Positions 57,923 through 64,000 of a DNA stretch of 64,000 nucleotides are shown here, in pieces; positions within the stretch are counted from its first letter, which is position 1; each line of letters starts with the position of its first letter. The DNA is from an uncultured Lachnospiraceae bacterium. GTDB taxonomy: Bacteria > Bacillota > Clostridia > Lachnospirales > Lachnospiraceae. Below the pieces are notes generated by a model. The model had not been told where the DNA came from and ran no database searches. It saw nothing but the letters and a program-made list of their open reading frames with translations. Made by a program: the position numbers and the translations under genes. The stretch covers positions 186,001 through 250,000 of the forward strand of contig CAMWFQ010000001.1 of assembly GCA_947173495.1 (NCBI GenBank), read 5' to 3'.

Positions 57923-58990
57923 TTACAGTATAATCAGCTCCCGTGGACTTTTGGTCAGATTTTCAAATCCATTCTCCCGGATCACCACCATATCCTCTAT
58001 CCGTACGCCGAATCTCCCTTTCAGGTAGATTCCCGGTTCTACCGTTATCACGGTTCCGGTCCGCAGTCTGTCGGTACTGCCTTCGCGAAAGCGGGGGTTT
58101 TCATGGATCTCTACCCCCAGGCTGTGGCCCAGTCCATGAGAGAAGCACCCTTTATATCCCTTACTGTAAATGTAGTCTCTGGCCGCCGCGTCTACATCGC
58201 CACACACTGCTCCCGGACGGATGCAGGCAAAGGCTCTCTCCTGGGCTTCCTTCACGGTCTCATAGACCGCTCTCTTCTCCGGCGCCACACTGCCCACCGC
58301 CACGGTTCTTGTCATATCCGCCATGTAACCGCCGTATACTGCTCCAAAATCCATAGTAACCAGATCGCCCTTTTCGATCACCCTTTTTGTGGCAACCCCA
58401 TGGGGCAGCGCGCTGTTCGGTCCGGAGGCCACTATAAAATTGAAGTGTTTATCTTCAGAGCCCAGAGCCGCCATTGTCACTCCGATCTCCCTTGCCACAT
58501 CGGTCTCCGTCAGTCCCGGCCTGATATAGCCGCATATATGATCAAATGCCTGGTCTGTGATCCTCTGTGCCTGTCTGTGGCAGTCAATTTCATCCTCATC
58601 CTTCTGGCTTCGAAGAGCCCCCATTACGTCGGAAAGCGCTCCGCTGCCATCAAGAGTAATGCCCGCAAGTGCCTCCTCCATCCTTCTATATTCCCCCAGA
58701 CTTACCACTTCGTTATGGATGGAGAGTCCCTTGATTCCTTCCTCCGCAAGCAGCTCTCTGATCTGTTCAAACCGGTTCTTCTCTTCCACTACCCTGCAGT
58801 CTTTTACTTGTTTTTCCGCAGCCTCTATGTAACGGAAATCAATGATCAGCCACGCGCTCTTCTTTGTCACCAGCACTGCTCCCGCAGAGGACTTCATTCC
58901 GGTCAGGTAAAATCTGTTTGCTCCGTCACACAGCAGTGCGGCTTCCATGGCAGGCGGCATTGCCTGCTGCAGTTTTGTTATTTTGTTCAT
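57923..58990 (-). CDS. M24-family Xaa-Pro peptidase
   Basis: The protein has 355 residues. It has an N-terminal creatinase-like domain (about 1-125), then the pita-bread metallopeptidase with metal ligands in LVTMDFGAVYGGYMADMTRT, GLGHSLGVEIHENP and TVITVEPGIYL. It removes N-terminal residues before proline from peptides in the cytoplasm. ATG 58990 has AAAGGAG upstream with a rather long spacer; ATG 59011 has none. It is divergent from the ABC-F gene. Confidence 0.93.
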   Translation of the reverse strand: MNKITKLQQAMPPAMEAALLCDGANRFYLTGMKSSAGAVLVTKKSAWLIIDFRYIEAAEKQVKDCRVVEEKNRFEQIRELLAEEGIKGLSIHNEVVSLGEYRRMEEALAGITLDGSGALSDVMGALRSQKDEDEIDCHRQAQRITDQAFDHICGYIRPGLTETDVAREIGVTMAALGSEDKHFNFIVASGPNSALPHGVATKRVIEKGDLVTMDFGAVYGGYMADMTRTVAVGSVAPEKRAVYETVKEAQERAFACIRPGAVCGDVDAAARDYIYSKGYKGCFSHGLGHSLGVEIHENPRFREGSTDRLRTGTVITVEPGIYLKGRFGVRIEDMVVIRENGFENLTKSPRELIIL

Positions 58991-59198
58991 TTTATGTCTT
59001 TCTCCTTTCATTTCAATTTCATAAACAGGTATCGATCAATAGCTCTTTCACTCCTGCTCCTTACACTAAAAGCTCTCCTGCATTTTTTCGGCTATCACGG
59101 CTATCAGCGAAAGATCCGCCGGAAGCCACTGTACATCGTAATCTATTGTACCAATTATACCACATTTCTTTCCCCGCGTATATTTCCCGTTTTCTCTT

Positions 59199-59227
59199 TT
59201 GACATTCTCTGAGCTTGCCTATATAAT
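59199..59227 (+). promoter_or_regulatory. Consensus sigma-A promoter of the ABC-F gene
   Basis: TTGACA (59199-59204), 17-base spacer, TATAAT (59222-59227): a full consensus match, 48 bases before the start codon. Confidence 0.9.
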
Positions 59228-59274
59228 AATTTCTGATTAAATCCCGTCCCGATACGGTAACAGCAGGAGCGCTT

Positions 59275-60828
59275 ATGAGTATTTTAAACGTAGAACATTT
59301 AACCCACGGCTTTGGCGACCGCGCCATCTTTCATGATGTATCTTTCCGTCTCTTAAAAGGAGAGCATATCGGACTGGTCGGCGCCAACGGTGAAGGGAAA
59401 TCCACTTTTATGAATATTATCACGGGAAAGCTGATACCGGATGAAGGAAAGATTGAGTGGGCCAAAAATATCCGCGTCGGCTATCTGGACCAGCACACAT
59501 CTCTTGATGCGGGAATGAGTATCAGAGAGGTACTCTCTTCCGCTTTTGATTTTCTTTACGAAATGGAAAAACAGATGAACGATATCTGCGATCAGATGGG
59601 AACGGCTTCCGGAGCCGCGCTGGAGGCTTATATGGAAGAACTGAGTGTCATACAGGATCTTCTTACCATGCATGATTTTTATCTGATTGATTCAAAAGTG
59701 GAGGAAGTTGCAAAGGCCATAGGTCTTGCAGACCTGGGCCTTGACAGAGACGTGACTGACTTAAGCGGCGGTCAGCGCACCAAAGTACTTCTCGGTAAGC
59801 TTCTCCTGGAAAAGCCCGATATATTACTGTTGGATGAACCTACCAATTACCTGGATGCAGAGCATATTGAATGGCTGAAACGTTATTTAAACGATTACGA
59901 AAATGCCTTTATTTTGATTTCTCACGATATTCCTTTTCTGAACAGTGTGATCAATCTGATTTACCATATGGATAACCAGGAGCTGAACCGCTATCCGGGA
60001 GATTATGACAAATTTCAGGAAGTTTATGCTATGAAGCAGTCACAGCTTAAGGCAGCTTACCAGAAGCAGCAGAAAGAAATTGCCGAACTGAAAGACTTTG
60101 TTGCCCGGAATAAAGCCAGAGTTGCCACCCGCAACATGGCAATGTCCCGCCAGAAAAAACTGGACAAAATGGATCCGATTACGCTTACCGGTGAAAGACC
60201 AAAGCCTGAATTCCACTTCAGGAATGCCAGAACGCCCGGACGCTATATTTTCCAGACCCACGATCTGGTGATCGGTTACGACGAACCTCTTTCTTCCCCC
60301 TTAAATCTGGAAATGGAGAGGGGCGAAAAAATAGTTCTCACCGGGGCAAATGGAATCGGAAAGACGACCCTTTTAAAAAGTATCCTCGGCCTTCTTCCCC
60401 CCATAAACGGCACAGTTGAACTGGGTGATTATCTCAGTATCGGCTATTTTGAACAGGAAATGGATCAAAATATCGCCACCACATGCATTGAAGAAATCTG
60501 GAAAGAGTTTCCCGGATTTTCCCAGTATGAGGCGCGTTCTGCCCTTGCCAAATGCGGTCTTACCACCAGACATATCGAAAGCAAGGTGAAGGTCTTAAGC
60601 GGCGGTGAACAGGCAAAGGTGAGGCTCTGCAAGCTGATCAACCGCGAAACCAATATCCTGCTTCTGGATGAGCCAACCAATCATTTGGATACAGATGCCA
60701 AATCTGAACTAAAGCGTGCCCTTGCAGAATATCGGGGAAGTATTCTCATGGTGTACCATGAACCGGAGTTTTATGAAAATCTGGCTACGGATGTATGGGA
60801 TTGCACGAAGTGGACAACGAAGCTCTGA
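59275..60828 (+). CDS. ABC-F family ATPase
   Basis: The protein has 517 residues. It has two ATP-binding cassettes without membrane segments: Walker A GANGEGKST and GANGIGKTT, signature LSGGQ and LSGGE, Walker B LLLDEPTN twice, and a charged linker between them (about 230-310). ABC-F proteins act on the ribosome, as translation factors or in antibiotic protection; the short linker does not mark a known resistance subgroup. AGGAG is 5 bases before ATG 59275. A consensus promoter drives it. Confidence 0.93.
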   Translation: MSILNVEHLTHGFGDRAIFHDVSFRLLKGEHIGLVGANGEGKSTFMNIITGKLIPDEGKIEWAKNIRVGYLDQHTSLDAGMSIREVLSSAFDFLYEMEKQMNDICDQMGTASGAALEAYMEELSVIQDLLTMHDFYLIDSKVEEVAKAIGLADLGLDRDVTDLSGGQRTKVLLGKLLLEKPDILLLDEPTNYLDAEHIEWLKRYLNDYENAFILISHDIPFLNSVINLIYHMDNQELNRYPGDYDKFQEVYAMKQSQLKAAYQKQQKEIAELKDFVARNKARVATRNMAMSRQKKLDKMDPITLTGERPKPEFHFRNARTPGRYIFQTHDLVIGYDEPLSSPLNLEMERGEKIVLTGANGIGKTTLLKSILGLLPPINGTVELGDYLSIGYFEQEMDQNIATTCIEEIWKEFPGFSQYEARSALAKCGLTTRHIESKVKVLSGGEQAKVRLCKLINRETNILLLDEPTNHLDTDAKSELKRALAEYRGSILMVYHEPEFYENLATDVWDCTKWTTKL

Positions 60829-60861
60829 CCGAAAAGGGGGACACACATACTTTCCTCCGGA

Positions 60862-61503
60862 TCAGTATGCGCTTTCACCGGAAAGAACCTCCTTCTTCCA
60901 TGTCTCAATTTCCGAAAACAGTTTCTCCCTATCAATCCTGGAAAAATCCGTCGTATCGACTTTTATCTGCCTGCTGCCTGTCATGCCGCAGGCGGAGAAA
61001 TCCTCAAATCCCCTGTGTTCTATTCCATATACATAATCTTCATAAGAAATGGATACCGCTTTCTGCCCCTCTGTTCTTTGATCTTTCTTTTCCGGGTAGC
61101 AGTCATTCACCACATGTCCCCGGTGCCTGTCAGGACTTGTTTCCCGTTCCAGGAAACGCCGGTAAATCACTTTATGGTCCCCTGTTAATGTGATAGTCAG
61201 CGCAAAATAACGGTAGTTTGTCAGGAGCTCCTTTATGCCTTGTTCCGAAGCGTATTCAAAATTATTCTCCAGAATAAACGGCTGCCCGGCTCTCATCATC
61301 TGTCCGGCAGCATAATACATAATTTCCATACTGGCTGTTCCGAGATTTACCTTTTCGGCTCTTGAACGAAAGCCCACATGATCGAACAGCAGCTCTTTGA
61401 TGACATCCTTTGAAATAACAGGAAGCCTGAGCTTTTCCGCTATCATCTCCGCCATAGTGCTTTTCCCTGCCGCAGGAATCCCGGTCACTAAAATACAATA
61501 CAT
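60862..61503 (-). CDS. P-loop kinase-like ATPase
   Basis: The protein has 213 residues. The N-terminal Walker A is GIPAAGKST, followed by VISKDVIKELLFD and a lid-like region RRFLERETSPDRHRGH, the pattern of small-molecule kinases (AAA_33 group). The substrate is unknown. It lies four bases behind a DeoR-type regulator, so it may phosphorylate the sugar or nucleoside that the regulator senses. Confidence 0.8.
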   Translation of the reverse strand: MYCILVTGIPAAGKSTMAEMIAEKLRLPVISKDVIKELLFDHVGFRSRAEKVNLGTASMEIMYYAAGQMMRAGQPFILENNFEYASEQGIKELLTNYRYFALTITLTGDHKVIYRRFLERETSPDRHRGHVVNDCYPEKKDQRTEGQKAVSISYEDYVYGIEHRGFEDFSACGMTGSRQIKVDTTDFSRIDREKLFSEIETWKKEVLSGESAY

Positions 61504-61507
61504 TCGT

Positions 61508-62290
61508 TCATGCTCCTTTCACATCCACTGCTTCTATCTCCACGCCCATCTCCTTTACCTGCAGCATAAAATCCTCCGATACATTGTTATCTGTAATTAA
61601 AATATCATAATCAGTTATCCGGCAAACAGAATGAACAGAATTTTTCCCCGTCTTTTTCGATGGATACAGCCCGATATTTACAGAGCTGTTCTCCATGACC
61701 GCTTTTCCAAATGCCACACCGGCGCTGTCATGAAGGGATGCGCCAAAATCCGGGGATAATGCGGTATGGGATAAAAACGCCTTGTTTATCCGGATATTTT
61801 TTACCATTTGTATGGTATAAAAGTCATGGCAGTGACCGCGGTGTGACATTTCTCCTCCCAGCAGAATAACGGATATATTCATTTTCTTCCGTAATACCTC
61901 TGCGATGGTAACAGAATTGGTCAATACAGTCACAGGAATATCCTCCGGTAGATTTTCAGCCATGTAATACCCCACCAGAGAAGTAGTTATGTAAATGACA
62001 TCCTCACTTTCAATATATGCAACTGCTCTTTTGGCGACGGCCAGATAATCGGTTCTGATCTCTTTCAGATCGATAGGGTTATAGGTTGCGGGGGGATAGT
62101 TTTGCCCGGAAGTAACGGCAATAGCACCTCCATGGGTTCTCTGCAGCAATCCCCTGCTTTCCAATACCCTCAAATCCCGCCGGGCACAGTCTGCAGAGAC
62201 CTGATAGAATTCCTGAATCTCCGTTACCAGGATCCGCCCTGTCTCATTGATTTTTCTGACAATATCCTTTTGTCTTTCTTCCATGAACAT
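61508..62290 (-). CDS. DeoR-family transcriptional regulator
   Basis: The protein has 260 residues. It has an N-terminal helix-turn-helix (residues 1-55: RQKDIVRKINETGRILVTEI, SADCARRDLRVLESRGLLQRTHGGA) and a C-terminal sensor domain of the sugar-phosphate-isomerase fold (VAKRAVAYIESEDVIYI). Members repress sugar genes and respond to a sugar phosphate. GGAGG precedes ATG 62290. The A/T-rich upstream stretch 62320-62375 repeats TTGTTT and TTTATT, as in DeoR operators, so autoregulation is plausible. It is co-transcribed with the kinase-like gene. Confidence 0.9.
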   Translation of the reverse strand: MFMEERQKDIVRKINETGRILVTEIQEFYQVSADCARRDLRVLESRGLLQRTHGGAIAVTSGQNYPPATYNPIDLKEIRTDYLAVAKRAVAYIESEDVIYITTSLVGYYMAENLPEDIPVTVLTNSVTIAEVLRKKMNISVILLGGEMSHRGHCHDFYTIQMVKNIRINKAFLSHTALSPDFGASLHDSAGVAFGKAVMENSSVNIGLYPSKKTGKNSVHSVCRITDYDILITDNNVSEDFMLQVKEMGVEIEAVDVKGA

Positions 62291-62544
62291 CTGATAGCTA
62301 CCTCCGTTTCGCGTTTTTATTTGTTTCTACTTGTTTATATTTATTTATATTTTATTATAATTGTTTATTCTTAATTATGCAAGTCTTTTTTAGTCAGGTA
62401 TTGCGGAACCAATTCTTTTCACAGGAAAGAATTCCCGGGAATGAATTTCCGTTACCCCCTTGTCAAAAACACGCCGGAAGCAGTATATTTTTAAATAAGT
62501 CAACGCACAGTTTCTCAAACACTCAAAAACAGGAGGAAATCAAA

Positions 62545-62997
62545 ATGCTGGAAATCGGTACAAAAGCCCCTTCCTTTTCCTTACCCGACCAGAACGGAAC
62601 TATTCACACGCTGGAGGAATACAGGGGAAAGAAGGTCATTTTATATTTTTATCCAAAGGACAATACACCGGGCTGTACCAGGCAGGCGTGTAATTTCGGT
62701 GAGCTGTACCCACAGTTTCAGGAAAAGGGCGCCGTCATACTGGGCGTCAGCAAGGACTCCGCAGCATCCCACAAAAAATTCAAGGAGAAGTATTCCCTGC
62801 CCTTTACACTGCTTTCCGATCCGGAGCTTTCCTGCATCCAGGCCTATGACGTATGGAAGGAAAAGAAAAATTACGGCAGGGTGAGTATGGGTGTAGTAAG
62901 AACTACCTATCTCATTGACGAGGAAGGCATCATTCTGAAAGCCTTCGGTCAGGTGAAGGCGGCGGAAAATCCGGCGCAGATGCTTGCATGCCTCTGA
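62545..62997 (+). CDS. bcp: Bcp/PrxQ-type peroxiredoxin
   Basis: The protein has 150 residues. The peroxidatic motif is YPKDNTPGCTRQACNF with Cys near residue 46 and, as resolving-cysteine candidate, Cys51. The flanking LGVSKDSAASHKKF and GVVRTTYLIDEEG match the Bcp/PrxQ group, which reduces peroxides with thioredoxin. ATG 62545 follows AGGAGG. The YaaA gene starts 16 bases after its stop, giving a two-gene peroxide-defence operon. Confidence 0.93.
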   Translation: MLEIGTKAPSFSLPDQNGTIHTLEEYRGKKVILYFYPKDNTPGCTRQACNFGELYPQFQEKGAVILGVSKDSAASHKKFKEKYSLPFTLLSDPELSCIQAYDVWKEKKNYGRVSMGVVRTTYLIDEEGIILKAFGQVKAAENPAQMLACL

Positions 62998-63013
62998 TGT
63001 AAGGAAGCCGCAT

Positions 63014-63766
63014 ATGAAAATCATCATTTCCCCGGCAAAGAAAATGAATACCGATTCAGATACCTATGCTGCCGCCGGGATGCCGGAATTCATTGAGGAT
63101 ACCAAAATTCTCATGAACAGAATCCGGTCCCTGAGTTATCAGGAGGCAAAGGCTCTGTGGAAATGTAACGATACCATTGCCCGGCAAAACTATCAGCGTT
63201 TTCAGGATATGGACCTGGAACGGGCACTGACGCCGGCAGTCCTTGCGTATGAAGGGCTGCAGTATCAGCACATGGCGCCGAACGTTTTTACCGACGACGC
63301 GCTTTCTTATATAGGAGAGCATCTCCGCATTCTTTCCGGCTTTTACGGCATTCTTGCGCCCTTTGACAAAGTGGTCCCCTACCGGCTGGAGATGCAGGCC
63401 AGATTATCTGTGGGCCAAAGCCGGGATCTGTATGACTTCTGGGGAGACCGTTTATACAAAAGCCTGACAAGCAAAGATCATGTAATTGTCAATCTGGCCT
63501 CGGAAGAGTATTCCCGGTGCATTGCAGGCCATATCACACCGAGGGATCGGTTTATTACCGCTGTATTCGGAGAGCTTGTCGACGGAACCATAAAGCAAAA
63601 GGGCACTCTTGCCAAAATGGCCCGGGGAGAAATGGTCCGCTTTCTGGCGGAAAAACGGATTGAAGCGCCGGAAGGCATCCGGGAATTTCATGAACTGGAT
63701 TTTTTCTACTCTGAGGAGCATTCCTGCAAGGATAGCTATGTCTTCATAAGAAAAAAATCCAAATGA
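63014..63766 (+). CDS. yaaA: Peroxide stress protein YaaA
   Basis: The protein has 250 residues. The family start MKIIISPAKKM and the motifs ALWKCND, YRLEMQARL and VNLASEEYSR are those of YaaA, which lowers intracellular free iron and limits DNA damage during peroxide stress. AAGGA lies 9 bases before ATG 63014. The pairing with a peroxiredoxin supports the role. Confidence 0.92.
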   Translation: MKIIISPAKKMNTDSDTYAAAGMPEFIEDTKILMNRIRSLSYQEAKALWKCNDTIARQNYQRFQDMDLERALTPAVLAYEGLQYQHMAPNVFTDDALSYIGEHLRILSGFYGILAPFDKVVPYRLEMQARLSVGQSRDLYDFWGDRLYKSLTSKDHVIVNLASEEYSRCIAGHITPRDRFITAVFGELVDGTIKQKGTLAKMARGEMVRFLAEKRIEAPEGIREFHELDFFYSEEHSCKDSYVFIRKKSK

Positions 63767-63849
63767 CAGCGAACTGTCAACAATATAATTTCCGCACGTT
63801 TGACAAAAGGGGCAGACTGCTGCTCAAAAGGAGCTGCATAAACAGAAAC

Positions 63850-64000
63850 ATGATTTATATTGTAACGGCAATATACGCCGAAGCGCACCCGCTTATTATT
63901 CGCTTTCAATTGAAAAAAGAGCCCTCCCACACCCGCTTTCAGGTATTCCTGAATGAGGAAGCATCTATCTGCCTTATCATAAGCGGAACCGGCATGATTC
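63850..64000 (+). CDS. N-terminus of a nucleoside-phosphorylase-like protein (cut by window edge)
   Basis: The frame opens at ATG 63850 and runs off the right edge after 50 residues. MIYIVTAIYAEAHPLI and LIISGTGMI resemble the first and second strands of the purine-nucleoside phosphorylase/MTA-SAH nucleosidase fold. AAGGAG lies unusually far (16 bases) before this ATG, so the true start is not certain. Confidence 0.5.
   Translation, partial: MIYIVTAIYAEAHPLIIRFQLKKEPSHTRFQVFLNEEASICLIISGTGMI

Noticed and set aside
57845-59212. 455-residue reading frame antisense to the M24 peptidase
   Set aside because: The opposite strand encodes a full M24 peptidase with all metal ligands; the antisense frame is rich in Cys, His and Ser without domains.

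Overview
The window looks like chromosome of a spore-forming, strictly anaerobic gut Firmicute, most likely a Lachnospiraceae member (Clostridia). This rests on AGGAGG-type ribosome binding sites with sigma-A-like promoters, a SleC-type spore cortex-lytic enzyme, a HrcA/CIRCE heat-shock operator, YesM/YesN-type two-component regulation, Cys-type sulfatases with an anaerobic sulfatase-maturating radical SAM enzyme, and a sortase-type surface adhesin. No rRNA, tRNA, CRISPR array, phage module or intact insertion sequence was seen.

Layout. 0-3 kb: end of a Nudix gene, an AT-rich AlbA/Schlafen-type regulator with an unusual internal repeat, and a TauE/SafE permease. 3-17.6 kb: a carbohydrate locus made of a YesM/YesN pair, two sulfatases, a GH88 unsaturated uronyl hydrolase, a complete sugar ABC importer (binding protein and two permeases), a sugar nucleotidyltransferase, the sulfatase maturase and a nitroreductase. 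Together these fit import and desulfation of unsaturated sulfated glycosaminoglycan oligosaccharides. 17.6-28 kb: housekeeping and stress genes (NSS transporter, sleC, htpG with a CIRCE site, a PrsA-like foldase, an FAD oxidoreductase, a PHP phosphoesterase, a HAD phosphatase, a PD-(D/E)XK-like protein). 28.4-31.5 kb: a VIT/VWA secreted protein with a C-terminal sorting-like tail, followed one base later by an exosortase-family protein. 31.5-34.5 kb: a LysR regulator, an orphan MetQ lipoprotein and an Rpn-type nuclease.

34.9-39.3 kb holds a 1252-residue thioester adhesin with two SH3 domains and a VPATG anchor. Its roughly 590-nt leader carries three consecutive GEMM-I (cyclic-di-GMP-I type) riboswitch aptamers. 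39.6-44.4 kb is a block of opposite strand composition: a LytTR response regulator, a GHKL histidine kinase and a very large solute-binding lipoprotein preceded by LytTR-like direct repeats. 44.7-50 kb: a fused two-domain ThyX-like protein, then a BlaI / M56 peptidase / lipoprotein operon with two BlaI-type operators. 50-55.5 kb: orphan hisB with a GntR/UTRA regulator, a fructose-EIIC-like transporter fused to an unknown N-terminal domain with a TIM-barrel partner, and a cation/proton antiporter. 55.7-64 kb: GNAT acetyltransferase, SGNH hydrolase coupled to a ComEC-like metallo-beta-lactamase lipoprotein, M24 peptidase, ABC-F ATPase, DeoR regulator with a P-loop kinase, Bcp-type peroxiredoxin with YaaA, and the start of a nucleoside-phosphorylase-like gene.

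Two families of short structured repeats are scattered through the window. One has two hairpins (about 75-90 nt, four copies with compensatory stem changes). The other lies directly in front of two genes and supplies their ribosome binding sites. The strongest candidates for new biology are the triple riboswitch/adhesin unit, the exosortase with its VIT/VWA partner, the two-hairpin repeat family, the complementary degenerate double ThyX, and the fused EIIC-like transporter with its TIM-barrel partner.
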